Of a stretch of 64,000 nt of DNA, positions 46,934 to 60,591 are shown one piece after another; positions within the stretch are counted from its first letter, which is position 1; the number at the start of each line of letters is the position of its first letter. Under the pieces are notes generated by a model. It saw only the letters and a list, made by a program, of their open reading frames with translations. It was not told the origin of the DNA and did no database searches. The stretch is from the NCBI GenBank assembly GCA_014871385.1, contig CM026430.1, positions 5,500,630-5,564,629 of the forward strand. The letters are read 5' to 3'. The translations under genes were made by a program, and so were the position numbers. The DNA is from Ceratodon purpureus. Taxonomy: Eukaryota > Streptophyta > Bryopsida > Pseudoditrichales > Ditrichaceae.

Positions 46934-48780
46934 TTATGACCAATTGCCGTTCCTTTCCTTCATGTCGTAGTACTGTTCCAGCTCGTCACAAATTCTATCT
47001 CTGCCAGGCTTCTTAAAGGTAGCAAAGATATCATTGCCTCTCAATTCTTGGGCTTTCGCACACCTGAGTGTTTGCGGCTTCAATTCCACTTTGGAGCAGG
47101 GATCATATTTCAGAAAGACCGCGTTGTGACCATCAAGAGCTTGCAACTTCGTTTTGTGAACCTGACGTGCATTTCCAATGGTGTCCACTTTTGAACCGTC
47201 ATAAACAACTTCACAACGCTCCTGCAACCCATAGCAGATGGACGGGATTCATGAGCAGACAATGGTTACAATTCTAGCACCTGTACTGTATATTATCGAA
47301 CACTATAAGTCGAACACCTGTACTGTATATTATCGAACACTATAAGTCGAACACCTGTACTGTATATTATCGAACACCATGTATAAATCTTGAAATGGTG
47401 ATGATCTCCATATATGTAAGGTGGAAATTACCGGGATTGGAGTGCCAGGCGGAGAGTGGAAAGGCGGGGTGCCGAACAGGTTGGTGTTGCCAGCAAGTTC
47501 TCTGGCTTTCATGTCGGATACTACAGGTTTGGGATATGAGTCCGTGTCGAGATCCATACTTCCATATAGCATCTTCTGCTTTGCCCACGCAGACCTCGAT
47601 TTCGGCTGCGCTCGGTCGATGCACAGTGGGCCTCCAAACCTAAAATGGCTCAAAAGCTTCTCTGGCTGCACCATTTAACTCGGTTGAGAACCAATATTTT
47701 CACATCAAAAAATATACAATCGGCACCACAATGCTTCCAGCTCACAAATTGAGCTATTGCAAGAGGTTGCATTGCATGAAACGACGTATTTATTGCTCCT
47801 CACACCCTTCTATAACAGTTGGATATTCATTCGAATGCAGGGATTGGTACAAAACACCACATTAAACCAAGCTGGCAGTACCTGCTGGCCTTGATTCTTA
47901 CTCTTAAATTTTGGTAACTTTTACTGTAAGCAGTGTACTTATTTCATCAGCAAGAGAAACAGTTTGATGCATTTGGATCGAGGAGCGTACGTTTCGGTGA
48001 ATCTTGTCTGGCGGGAGGCGCACCTCATGAGGTTCATAAGGGAGCATAGGCGGCGGTGGAGGATAATTGTACGGATTTGAGAAAGCCTCAAAGATATTGT
48101 GACCCTGGAGCTCACTGGCTTTGGAACTCGACGACGGCCTCTGTAGACCCACAAATTCTCCTGCCCCAAAGTCATGTCAGTCCTCAGTTTCAATGTCAAG
48201 CATTACTTGGCACATCTTGCTAATGTTTTGCTGCAACTTCTCTCATCCTGAAAATGCACTCACTGACCTCAGCATAACAGTATCTCTGCCATCCAGAATT
48301 CCCAGGACGTAGAAGGGAGATGTTACCGGAGGACAACAGCCAGTTATATCAGACCCAAGGCCACCACAGTCCTCCTTCATAGGATAAGGCCCTTCAAATA
48401 TATGATTGCCCGACAACTCTCTTATCTTGTGTTCCGAGCCTGGCCTCCTGCAACATCCAAAAATAAATAAAAATAGTCATGTGAAGGAACGAAAATTTCC
48501 CTACGAAATCTTCTCAAGTTTGAAATCACAGAATTGAATAGCCCGCCTGTCAACTTGGTAAGTTAACAACTCTTTTTGAACACACATAGCATGTCAAGAT
48601 GAATAATATATCCATCGAGGAATAGAAGATACAATTCTCCTGTCACATTTGCACGCATTCCAGAAGATCACAAGAAGTAGAGCTGAGAGGTCGATTTCCA
48701 TACTTTTTCAAAAGAGCAAGAGCTTCTTTGTCAGACATAGATTCACCAAATTCGAAATGTGTGCCTCCTCCTATAGGCTG
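46934..48780 (-). CDS. DUF4057 family protein
   Basis: Minus-strand exons: about 48650-48780 (start not located), about 48327-48447, 47991 to about 48145-48160, 47432-47665 and 46934-47221 (stop TAA). The gene repeats a short motif once per exon: KALALLKKYGNRPLSS, then IRELSGNHIFEGP, ASELQGHNIFEAF, ARELAGNTNLFGTPP and AQELRGNDIFATF. Repeated xELxGxNIF segments and the KKYGNRPLSS element are typical of the plant-specific DUF4057 family, whose function is not established. The first exon and its ATG were not found. The protein may begin in an upstream exon between 48.8 and 49.6 kb. A 37-bp tandem repeat occupies the last intron. The gene lies tail to tail with the kinesin gene and is divergent from ARC5. 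Confidence 0.75.
47279..47380. repeat. Tandem repeat, period 37 bp, nearly three copies
   Basis: Units ACCTGTACTGTATATTATCG plus 17 bases start at 47279, 47316 and 47353. They lie in the last intron of the DUF4057 gene and are nearly identical. Confidence 0.85.
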
Positions 48781-48849
48781 CAGGGCAAGATAATTCCAAT
48801 TAGCAACAGAAGCTAATTCCAAATTCAACAGAGCATCTTATCGTGTACC

Positions 48850-50990
48850 ATGGCTCAAGCAAAGCATCTCAAACCGCAATCAGGTTCAATATCAACATTC
48901 TACCTGGGTTTTGCGGATTGTTTTCAGTTTTGGCCGTCGCTGATACCTCGGACCCACTTCACAGGCAAGCACATGCCCTTTCTCGCCATGCATCTCCGGT
49001 GAAACAACGTCATTGTGCTCATAACAATGCTGGTCCTCCATCCTACCACAGATTTCCTAAATCGCTAAAAAAATCCGCTTCAAGAAAACAGATCCTACTC
49101 CCTTCTCAACAACATCCCCGATTCACAAACCATCCCACACGAATCCATCATCCTCCTGACCCTGCAACAAAATCCCGGCTTCAAAAACCAATCCCACTTC
49201 GCCCACCAATCACTCCAACTTCACATCGTCATAAACCATTTCATCAACCAGAAACATGAAGAAAACTACGATCAGGAAACCCTACTGCTGGCCAACGACA
49301 CCTTCAACCCATCCCATGTCATCCCACGCAACGCTGTTCACATTCTCCCAAACCCCCGCAACGGTACTCAAAACCCAACCCATTAATCTCTCTCACACAC
49401 ACCATCACTAACATCACCACTAAACTATTCACCCCTAACCCTCCCAAACCCTGGAACACAAAACCCAACGCCCTGGCACTCTCCAAAACGCTCAACTCCA
49501 TCAATCCCACAACACAAGCAACTCCACCATCCTCATCACCATACAACAAACAACCCTCTCATGTAACTGAAACGTAACTTGCAGAGTTTGTTGCCAACAT
49601 GATAAGAATATCACCAATGCAACAAACCACATTCAATCGCCATCATGAATAGCATTCTGTTACAGAGCAAAGCCAGGCACGAATCCAGCAGCTGACATCA
49701 TATGACATTAAGAGCATCAAGGTCAGTAATAGAATGAGCTTGTCACTTCGAGACTTGAGTTATCTCTGCATTCGGTTTGCCGGAATGTCATCGTGCAGTA
49801 GATTTGCATGTGGAGAGCTTCGGTGGAGATGGGTTTGATCTACAACACCGGAAGATTGTTGCTCAGATGTGCGGCTGAGACGGAGAGCTTTGTTGTGTAG
49901 CATATGTGAAGGCCGAGTGAAGCGCTCGTCTCCGATTCGGAGGGATTGGCTGGGCGTGAAGTGCACCCATGTGGGGTGGTTTAGGTTTTCAAGCGATCGG
50001 AGTCGGTCAATGAGGAGTTTGATTCCCAGCTTCAGGTTTATGTGGAGAGCTCATGTGTGGGTTTCTCGGATGCATTGAGCTTGCTGGGTTGAGGTGAAGG
50101 TGGGTTTCGCGGTCCTGGTTGCGGATGACGAGGGCCCACTCACTCTTGTGATGAATCTGGCATCTTTGCTGGTTTCCTCGGAGCTCTGGTTTGGGTTTTG
50201 TGTTGGTTTGGGTTTTAGGACATTTGAGCAATCTGCTGGCGAGGTTTTGTTCATGTTGTTCGTGTTGTTGTTGGTGAAGTTAATCTTCCTCTTTCGCTGC
50301 ATTACCTTACTCGTACCCCTTATTTTTCAGCTCTCCTTTCTTCGACTCCCATTTCCCGCTTCTTTCTGTGCCTTCGATGTGGGCTATGTTGGCTCAGGTT
50401 TCGATCCAAATCTCAATTTCTCACTCTCTTTGCAGGACAATGTTTGTGACTTTTTCCTCTCTCTTGGATTACAAGCCTTGCTCTTCCTTGGACTGTAGAG
50501 TTTTGCTCGCGTTAGCGTGATCAGTGGTCTTTGGATTGTAGTTTTTTTCGTGTCGAGGTTTTATTCACCTCCTCTTCTCATTTCACATTCTTTTAGTTTG
50601 GTTATAGGCCCTTCGGAAGTGATATTTATGTATCTTAGTTCTCTGTGTCATTTAGAGTTAGCTCTTCATAATGTTGGTAATTTGTCTTGAGTATTTGGAA
50701 TCATAAGGTTAAGCCTTTGTCTTTTGTAAGCTTGTCTGTGACACTAGCCGGGTTTTTGTCTGTGTAATTGCTGGAGTGTCTTTGGCTGTTGGTTCAATTG
50801 CAAGGATATGTTCTGTTCCGGTACCATTTCGAATGATAAGAAACTTTCTCAAGCTCATTCAGATTTTTTGGCGATGCTGGGGTTATGGTATCCGTAGTAG
50901 CAGAAGGGTTTAACCATCAGTGTCTAAATCATGGATTCGATGTCAGCAGGGACGGGGCTCACTTGACCTATGCATTTCCGGGAATTCGAG
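48850..50990. promoter_or_regulatory. Divergent intergenic region between DUF4057 and ARC5 genes
   Basis: A C/A-rich, low-complexity stretch (about 49050-49560, with CCCTAACCCT-type motifs) lies near the DUF4057 side. A G/T-rich stretch from about 49900 to 50880 precedes the ARC5 ATG and is probably its promoter and 5' leader. ORFs here are compositional. Specific sites could not be assigned. Confidence 0.45.
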
Positions 50991-53900
50991 ATGGACGCCC
51001 CAGTAGGTGGCGACATGCCGCAGACTCCTCCAAAAGAGACAAGAGCCGGTGTGGCAGAGAGATGGATCACCTCTCAAGCCAGCACGACTGCAGGCGTTTC
51101 CCACAGCAGCTCTGCCAAATCCTCCTCCGTGGAGAACTCACCCAAGACGCAGTCTTCGTCGTGGGCAAACAAAATCCCACCGCCTGCGTCATTGGATCCA
51201 CCAGGACAAGCACAGCCTTCTGGTGCCCCGGGATCTCCTTACTATTTCCCCTCTGTTGCAGAGTCCTCATCCATGGGATCCTTGTCCAACTTTGCAGGTC
51301 CCTACCTGCCGTCTGTTGCGTCGGATCTTTACGCCGGGTCCATATCCCCAAGTCAGTTTTCGATCATCTTATTCCTTTACCAATGTTTGCAGTTCCTTTC
51401 TTCAGTGAGAGTTTTTATCAATGTCAACCTGTAATATTATGGTCCAAAATCCACAATTTCGGTATAACTTGTAAACTCTCTGGTTCAAAGTGCTTGGAAA
51501 TGTTGAAGAGCTTCGTTCATTAAGTTTCCATCATGAAAGTGTTTGTGTGACTGTTAATCGTTATTTGTGAACACTGTGAATGTCAAGTAGTGGGCTAAAT
51601 ACTCCTATTTTCTCAAATTTATACACACAATCTGAATGTGATTAGAATTTTTTAGCTTTGTTTTTCAACAGGTGTTTTTTTTGTTTTGCAGGTTTTGGCT
51701 CTGGATTTGGTATATACAATTCGTCTCCGAATACAGTCCCCTTGTCGCGGATATTGTCATCTGAATACAATTTTCAAGTGCCAAGCCATACTGGGCAAAG
51801 TTTACCCCAGAAGCCTACCAAATCTAAAATTCCTGGGAATGTGGGTCTCCCGAACGGCCTGAGCAGGAATCACCAATCCTATCGCGGAGAGTCTAAAGAT
51901 GGTTTTAAGGACTCCATGCATGATATGTTTGCAGAGAATGTTTACCCTTCTAGTGGCAACGAAAAGCTGTATGAGGCTTACAACGACTTGCACAGTTTGG
52001 CTCAAGATTTTCACAAGCCATTTGACGCTCCAGCGATTGTTGTTGTTGGACATCAAACTGATGGTAGGATACTCGAGCCTGAAAGTGTCATAGTTTTTTT
52101 GCACATTGCTGAGGAACATTAGAGGGTCAGATGCTAATTTAGTTGTTTTTCTAATTCCATTTCTACTGTGGAGAGAATCAAGACTTCATTGGACGACTTT
52201 TACTTCTACGTATTCCTCTATCTAATTTGTAGACGCTGGATTTGGCAGGCAAGAGTGCCTTAGTGGAAGCTCTGATGGGTTTCCAATTCAACCACGTTGG
52301 TGGAGGGACGAAGACTCGCCGTCCCATCACCTTGCACATGAAGTACAATGCAATGTGCGCTGAGCCTCGGTGCTACTTGATCACTGAAGACCGACCACCG
52401 CGGGAGGAGGAGAAGAGTCTGGAAGAGCTGCAGGTGAGAGACAATTTGACAATTGTACTTTAGTGTAACTTTTATCTAGCAATCCAGTGAAAATATATAT
52501 ATTCTCTTTTAAGCACGGAATTCAAAATATCAAATTGATTCAGTTTTGGGGTTTTCCAGGCGTACATTGAAGCAGAGAATTTGCGGCTTGAGCGTGAAGT
52601 CTGCCAATTCTGGGAAAAAGAAATTATACTCAAGATTGAGTATAAGTTTTGCCCAAATTTGACCATCATTGACACTCCCGGCCTTATCTCAGCAGCCCCA
52701 GGCCGAAAGAATCAATCCCTTCAGGTTATTTCAAACACTTGAATGTGCACCTTGTGTTTTATATAGCTTTTAAACAGGACTTCTGTCGCTTATATTTGTT
52801 CTTTTTATGCACCAAATGAACTTAGAATCTTCCTTCGGCAGATTGTCACTAGTCCTGATTAATTGATTTGCTGGAACAGTCACAAGCACGGTCCGTGGAG
52901 GTACTGGTGCGCACAAAGATGCAGCACAAGGAATTCATTATACTGTGTCTTGAAGATTCAAGTGATTGGAGCAATGCCACGACACGGAGCATCGTTATGC
53001 AGGTACGCAGCTTACGTTCCTTGTGAAGATTTTTTTCCAGATTTCAGGTCCATATGTATTACGATGGTCATCATGACATTCTCACATAGTGACTCTCAGG
53101 GCTTAAAGTGGACGAAGTTCAGACTGCATTGACCAATCAAAGCTCCTCTAGTATTATTCATTGGTTTAGACTGGAGTGGGAAGTGAATGGCTTGATTCAG
53201 GATATGATTCTGTGCTCATGAATAAAGCCATGTTCTAGTGTGGTGGATTGGCATTCGTTAATGGATAGTTATTGCTGTTTTGATCTGCAGATTGACCCAG
53301 ATCTCTCTCGAACTGTCGTTGTCTCAACAAAGCTAGATACTCGGATTCCACAGTTTGCATGTCGTGCAGATGTGGAGCTTTTCTTGCGACCTTCTCAGCG
53401 GTTGCTGGAAGGAAATATTTTGAGTGGATCCCCTTTCTTTACTTCTGTTCCCTCAGGACGAGTAGGTGTTACTCGTGATTCTGTGCACCGCTCGAATGAC
53501 CATTTCCGCGAGGTAATTTTTTATGTAGATATTTTGATGATGAGCATTACTTCACATCATGGCAATTTTTCTTCTGAAGTCTCAATTTTTCTAAATGTCT
53601 TTTTCTAGTCCGAAGATGTGCTTATTTTTATTGCACCACAATATGGTCCAGGCAATAGCTCTACGAGAGGCACAAGACATTGCTCTGTTGGAAGAAAAGT
53701 TAGACCGCCAATTGACTAAGGAAGAGCTGGCTCATGTTGGAGTTAGCCGATTGAGGTTATTCCTTGAGCAGTTACTTCAGCGCCAGTAAGTGCATGTTTT
53801 TGTGGATTGGCAGAGCCGAATCACTTGTGATTATATCCTTGTATAAATTGAGTTCATTTTGTCTTCCTAACTGCGTAAATTGGAGGTGTTCTCAAAGTTT

Positions 53901-56900
53901 AGTTAAAACGACCAAGGTATCTGTGTAGCTCATCGCGCGTGGGCTGTACTATATGAGTGAAGGTACATGGACAGCGTGCCTACTATCGTTCCACTCCTGG
54001 ATAGGGAGTACCGGACCGCATCACTTAAACTGCATCAAACTGTACAAGAGCTCGGGTACCATTACTTTCACATCACCTCTGATGTGCTGCTTTCCTTTAT
54101 ATCCTCTTTCTTGAAGCAAGATCCTTGGAGGGTCTGTACTATCCATGTTCTCTTATGGTGTTTAAGAGTTTATTTTGGATGTACTTCTGTGAGATGCTTG
54201 GAAAATTCTGCAACCAGATTAGCATAATCACATGTATTGTACTCGATCCAAGAATCGACCAATCGCATACTGGCTACAATATGGTTTACGCATTTTCTGT
54301 TAAGACTTCCTTTGTCTGCTAGAGCTCTTTTCAAAATTTCGGCCTTACTTAGATAAGTTTCCCTATTGTTTGGCTTTGCAGCAATCTTGACGCTGCGAAA
54401 CTTAAAGAGAGAGGACGTATTTTCCGGGATTCTTTCCTCTCCAAGGTCTCTCCTCTTCGCACCTGAATTCTAGTTCTTGTCAAAATATGCACTTGTACTA
54501 TTGTTTTGAGCATGTGTGTGTGGAGCTGGCCTTACATCCTCTATATGGGCTTTTCCTGTGAATTTTAAGATTGCCGTGGAGCTTGTTGACTTAACGACGA
54601 ATATTAAATGTAGAATAAATTCTATTTAATGTTGCACTGAATAAATCCAGGGTAAACATCTGTAGAATTAATGCTCTTCAACTGCTCGGACGCTATTACT
54701 CCTAATGAGAAGAGTTGTATGAGTATCTTCTTATGTAAAGTGAATTGATCGAATCAAGGCTTGGTCACCTGGTACGTTTGTCCTGATGATATATTTTTGT
54801 TTTTTTTTTTTCCAGTTGTCTCTGTTGCTTCGGGGAACAGTTGTTGCTCCAGTTGACAAGTTTGGTAAGTGTGGTCTAGTCTAAGTCTTTTTGCTCTTCG
54901 TGTCTTCTTAATAGAGGTGATTCGGTTTGGAATGACGATTTATAGAGTTATGCATACCCAAGTGGATCGAATGGTTCTTTCTATTTCTATTTGCTGTGTG
55001 AAGATTGGAATGCTATCATCTTATATTTTTGTTGCTAAGGATCTTGAATATTATGATGTCAGTATCATTGGTAGATATGACCTGCTCGATTTAAAGACAT
55101 CGCATTCATTTTTTGTGATGTACACGGTTTGACTGCTCCAAAATGTGAGATCTACAGGAGAGACTCTCCAAGATGAGCGTGTTCATGGAGGAGCATTTGT
55201 AGCTATGGATGGCGTGCAAATGCCATACAAGCACATGCCGGTAATATTCCTCACCTCTGTGTACCTAGGGGTTTATTACTAAGTGCATTTTGTGAAACAT
55301 TTACAGCTGTGCAGTTTGTTTCTGTTATTCCTCTTAATCTTCCGTAGATCGTAGCACATGCGCTATTTGGACTGATAAACATCTCACAAAATTGGCAATC
55401 TTCGTTTTGAATCAGAATGCCAACATGCGGCTTTACGGAGGGGCACAATATCACCGTGCCATGGCAGAGTTTCGGTTTGTTGTTGGAAATTGTAAGTGCC
55501 CTGTAATAAGTCGTGAAGAGATCGTAAATGCATGTGGAGTCGAAGATATCCATGATGGTACCAATTACTTCAGGTATGTCCTTGTGAAAGTGTTAGTGCC
55601 AGAGAAATATTAGTCATGTGTTCTCTAATATGGTACTTCAATAGAAATGAGGCTATCAATGCTGCAACTTGAACTTGACCGTAGTGTCTTTTATTGCTTC
55701 ATTAAAATTATTCACTTAAAATGAGTGATTGGGGATGGCTGGATGACTTCACTGTTTAAAATTCTGAGATGGAGATGGGCGTTGTATCAGGACAGCATGT
55801 GTGATAGCAGTTGCAAAAGCAAGGGATGTTTTTGAACCGTTTCTGCATCAAGTAAGCTTTCTTATCTGCCGGCTCTCTCACCTAGCACATATCAGTCGAC
55901 TCTTGCTCACATTTAACAGTGAGAGTGTGATAAACTCTATTAACTCTTTAAGGTCTAACTGTGCAAAAAGTTGACGATGAACTATTTATGTAGTAAGATC
56001 TTCGTCATCCGGGCTTTGATTGATTCATTTTGTTTTTTTCACGAGTCACTAGAACTACATTGTGTTCTGCTTGAAATCCTACGGTTGATCACCATGAAAG
56101 TCTGCCAAATTTCTCCCCAATGCCAGAAATTGATTAGTCTTCATTCTAAGTCATTTCAGCTTCCTCAAGCCCTCTGAGCTTTAAGGGTTAAGTCCTTGAC
56201 CTTAGACAAAGTCCTGTGAGGGATCGAGGTTTCCTTTTTTCAAACTAGCAAATCTGCATGCAAACTAGCTCCTTATTCAAACTAGTTTCGAGATTTAAGT
56301 AACGTGTCGTCTTCTTTAAGGCTGTGTTCAAGAGCAGACGAACTGATTATTTGCATGTGTTTGACTTAGTTGGGAACGAGGCTCTCGCACATCATTCGAA
56401 GACTTTTGCCAATCGCATTCTTCCTCCTCCAGGTTAGTCTTATGCTCATTTCAGGGGTGCATTGCCCTCACTAATAACTCCCATTCGTTTAATGAATGTC
56501 TATTAGAAGTAGTTTAGGTAGAATCACTTTTTAATTTCTTAATTTTTTTTATTTCCTTTTTTGGTTTCAAGTACTTTTTTCTTGAAGTTAGTTTTCCTTG
56601 GAGGTCAGTGATCCTCAGCTTAAGAGTTCACACTTAAGTATCGTAGAGCCCAAATTAAGTATCAGATTGTAGAAGCTTGTTTTTCCTTGACGCTCAATTG
56701 TTTTGCATGACAGAAAGATCGAGAGTACTTGAGTGGCCATGATATGTTTTTGAAGCACGTCGCCACTGCATTTCATGTCTTTGTGGACAATACTGAACGG
56801 AATTGCCGAGAAAAGTAAGCAGCATGTCACAAATTTCTATGAACAATACTATTGTTGATGTTTAGTTTTAGGTTTGTCTTGATAGAAATTGTATCCAGCA

Positions 56901-58411
56901 AATTGTTTTAATTGCACTTATTTCCTTTGCTGTCTTTTCTTTTGTTGATCGTTTCTGAATGTGGCAGGTGCATGGAGGATCTAATGAGCACCACGCGGTA
57001 TGTCACTTGGTCTCTGCACAGTAAGGTAATCTTTGTGATGTGCCTTCCTCTCCCGAACCATGTTGAAGGCTTGTCCGTAATTTCTTATCTTTGCCAAGGT
57101 TTGGATAAGTTATAGAAGCATTGGCTTCATAATTTTGTTGATTAATACACAACTAGTCTATCAGACTTACAGTACTCAGACCTGTTGCGATAGTCAATGT
57201 GTGATGTTGGTCACTTTTAGTATCAATATGTTAGTATTCAATGTGGTTCGTAATATTTTACAGAACCAGTCTGGGCTACGACAATACCTGAGCTCGCTCA
57301 GCTCAACAAATGATGTGCTCAGTTCAACGATTCCAGCGATAGTCCCAGCAGCTGCTCCTCCAGTGGTTGGTGATGGACCGGCAGCAACAACTGGAAACAG
57401 TAACAAACAAGATAACAAGACCCGGCTGGAGAGGGGAGAGTCTCTGAGCAGCGGCCAGACTCCACAGGCTCGGCTCGTTGACCTGTTGGAGAGCACACTA
57501 TGGAACCGTCGTCTTGCGCCCACATCTGAAGAGATTGTTAATGCCCTGGTGTCTCAAATTTTCGAGGGAATCCGCGATCATTGTGTTGCTTCTGCTGAAA
57601 TGAAAGTAGGTTCTGAACTCAAGCTTCACTATATGGGTGTACTTTAATTAATAAGTTCACTGTGTTTGTTTCTTTTATACATGTTTTCCTTTACTTTTGC
57701 TTATTTAGCCAACTAGTTTTGTATCATAATGGTACCCTAGGCTTTCGCTGTCTTAAAAATGAATGATTATCCGGATTTCATTTTTCAGAGCTGTCTCAAG
57801 AGTTCAGGTTGAACATCGTCAGTGTAAGAGAAGAGGGATTGTGTATGTAAGCATATTGAAGGAGGCTTCATACAAAAAAATCTTCGTTGAACGCTTTGAT
57901 GACTATCACTTTTTCATTTACAAGTTCTGATAACGTGATTCATGTGGAATGACTTTCTTGTGCTGCACAGTTCAATTGCTTTTTCTTGATGCCCGTGGTA
58001 GACACCTTCCCGTCATTGCTACGAGAAGACCTCGAAACTGCCTTCGAGCAAGATATCGACCACGTTTTTGACGTAGCACAAGTTCGACGCTCCCTGTATC
58101 AACAGAAGGTGGATTTGGAGCTTGAGCTCCGCCGGGTATGTTGATTCCTTCTTCTCAGTCTTACCTGCCCATTGCCGATAATTTTTCTCGTTGATTCAGT
58201 TAGGGATTTACTACTCAAATTAGAGTGGACTTCGTTGTCTATTTTGGATCCAATCTAAGACTGTTCTCAACTCACAATGGCCTCTAATGTTTAACAGGTT
58301 GAGAGGCTTCAAGAAAAATTTGCTGGAATCCATCACTACCTAAATTCATCCCAAACAGCAACAGCGAAGGATATCTCTGAAGGGTTTTCCGGTGTGAAAC
58401 TTCAAGATTAG
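50991..58411 (+). CDS. ARC5: Chloroplast-division dynamin ARC5/DRP5B
   Basis: Nineteen GT-AG exons give a continuous 970-aa model: 50991-51351, 51692-52063, 52249-52433, 52560-52724, 52880-53002, 53291-53512, 53652-53785, 53963-54055, 54382-54445, 54816-54864, 55158-55240, 55416-55573, 55791-55851, 56370-56432, 56714-56814, 56968-57025, 57264-57605, 57971-58135, 58298-58411. GTPase motifs are GHQTDGKSALVEALMG (G1), RRPIT (G2 region), DTPG (G3) and STKLD (G4). Strong family segments follow: MRLYGGAQYHRAMAEFRF, EEIVNACGVEDIHDGTNY, STTRYVTWSLH and STLWNRRLAPTSEEIVNAL. In plants this dynamin assembles on the cytosolic face of the dividing chloroplast (and peroxisome) and drives constriction. The N-terminus carries about 200 residues, rich in Ser/Pro, before the conserved YEAYNDLHSLAQ start. 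Arabidopsis has only a short leader there. ATG 50970 is an alternative start in frame. Confidence 0.95.
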
Positions 58412-59530
58412 CAGCTGATCATCATATTTGATTCCCTGCCAAGTCTTCTTGCACATGTACTTATATTTGTGAGGTCTTAGCCAATGAAAATCTTTTTCAC
58501 AGTTCAGCCTTTTGCTCCAGATTATCTCCAACTGTATGTAATAGATTGTAAGGGTGCTGCTCATCAGTGAATGAGATCGCTTGTTCTTGCAAGCCCTCGA
58601 AGTTGTTGCAACCAATCTTGACAGAATTCTTTTCAATTACTGAACTCCACTTACTCCCCCCTTTCATTAGAGATCTGTCATTCAAAATCTTTCAGTGAAC
58701 GAGAGAAGCATACTGCTGTAGGATGAGTGATTGTCAGAAAATTCCTATGTTCTTAACCGAAGCTAACACATGTAAATTATGTAATTGTCAAGAAATTGTG
58801 TTTCATTTATTTCAATCCTGTTGTCTGTGAAAGTTGCCTCTGAAGCATCCTCTCTCTATTGTCTCTTGCTGGACTGTTTCATTAAACTCATCCATGATCA
58901 CCCGGTGTAGCCAAGTGGGGTGCCAATGAATAATGGAGCCCGGTTGAATTGTATTCAAACTTCATCTCTTGTGATTGTATACGTGTATTTTTTAAGAACC
59001 CATTTGGTTTTCAAACAAGTTGCATGCCAAAACATCTAAGGTATTGAGTATTTAAATACATGTAATAAAATGAAAAGTGTTGCAATAGAATCATGTATGT
59101 TCGGTCCTTTTAGAAAATAGTTTTGCATGAACTGATTTATTTGGGTTCAACCCCTAACAAGTGATGAATCAAAGGTGTAAGATTGACAAGGTGATTTTAT
59201 CTATGCAATTCAGTGCTATCATGATTCGTTTGAAACTTCTCCTTGACACGAAAATGATACTTCAAAAAAATAAAAAATCACGATTTTGGATGAAGGTGTT
59301 AAAAATATCTTTGAAGAATGTAAAGTTATAATGGTATAAATTTTTAATCAAAGGTAAATATAACATCATATACAATTAAAGTATTGATGCATACAAATCA
59401 TGTTTTTTAGATGTTTATCTAATCAAGGAAGCTCATGTCCTACTCTTGCTACAGTAAGAAGTGATTGTATTTTGCGTCTGTAGGAAAGGTGTTGATGTTT
59501 ACTTGAAGAATTGAAACTATCTTGAATCAC
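58412..59530. other. ARC5 3' flank and AT-rich intergenic DNA
   Basis: The region downstream of the ARC5 stop has nothing recognised apart from presumed 3' UTR sequence. Confidence 0.5.
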
Positions 59531-60025
59531 TTATGTATCACCTTCTAGTGGTGAATATGGCCCAAGTGGCCTCCTTGATGGTAAATTTGAAATCAAATCT
59601 ACCATTGTTATCGAAGTATTCGACTCGTTTTCTAATTCCTTGACTACTTGCTTTACAACCCTTATAGATGGTCGAGATTTTGGATTTGGCAAACAACAAA
59701 TCATGCTTATATGTAAAAGATTCATAATCTTCTTTCCTTCTTCAAATTCTAGCAATTACTCACTCAATGGCATTGATGATGTAAAACTAGCGCAAAGCTC
59801 AAGAGATTCATTTGAACCATGTCTATAACATCAATTTCTTGTAGGCATTAAATTGCCATTAGCGTTTTTTGAATGGTATAAATCTTGAGTAGGTAGATTG
59901 TAGTCAACGACACTCAAGATATTGTTTGCCTCATATGCACGCCATACACTTTGTAACAAAAATATATCTTCGTCTACACCGTCAGCAATATAAGCTTGTT
60001 TGCACGGATAGCGAGTGGCTTCCAA
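59531..60025 (-). pseudogene. Receptor-like kinase C-terminal fragment (lectin-RLK type)
   Basis: The minus strand gives DEDIFLLQSVWRAYEANNIL with SVVDYNLP (kinase subdomain X region), then, after a frame change, EGKKIMNLLHISMICCLPNP with KSRPSIRVVKQV (subdomain XI, the conserved arginine in SRPS). These resemble the end of L-type lectin receptor kinases. The kinase core, membrane segment and ectodomain are absent, and the piece ends against a transposase relic on the other strand. It is a decayed 3' remnant. Confidence 0.65.
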
Positions 60026-60029
60026 AAGA

Positions 60030-60591
60030 GAATGGTGGTATCAAGTTGTAGACTGAGTTAAGTGACGGCAGGCCAAGCTTGCCTTTAGAGGCTCCAGATG
60101 CTTTACCAGCGCAAAGCATGAAGAATAAAGAGGAAATCATTAGGGGTATTGGAGGATTCATCAACCATTGGGATACTATGGCAAATGAAGATTTGTCGAG
60201 GGAGTATCGAAGAAGGAATGAAGGCATATCACGATATTGGAAGGGGGTGCATCAAGCCCTATCTCAAGATATCATTTTGCCTTCAGTTTTAAGGGATGGA
60301 TTCTGGCCACGATCTTGGTTCTCTCCAGCTCTAGAGGACAAATACCTTGATGACGGCACGATGCGGGATGCATTTGCTAGAGATGAGCCATTCATTGGGC
60401 GGCATCGTGATCGGCCAAATCCTTCGTTCCGAGTGGCTCGGGATGTATACGAGGGATATTTTCTTAGTGTACGGCCTGCTGTTGACGATTCGCGACCGTT
60501 TTGGGTAGCAAGGGCTATGTCAAACCTATTTGATGACCCTGTTAATCATCCAAATTGTATTAAAGTCCAATACTGGAAACCGTTGTATTGA
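60030..60591 (+). pseudogene. DUF7869-type transposase, C-terminal remnant
   Basis: The frame contains one early stop (GIKL then TAG near 60050), then reads open to the stop at 60591. The order RYWKGVHQAL, VLRDGFWPRSWF, RVARDVYEGYFLSVRP, FWVARAMSNL and VQYWKPLY parallels the C-terminus of the transposase at 16571-20481 (YWERILKEV, LQEGFWPISDW, DVLRGDWVFCRP, IWMGRAIEP, VEWWTPMKG). The catalytic part is missing. No GTCGGC palindromes accompany it, so it comes from a different lineage of the same family. Confidence 0.7.
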
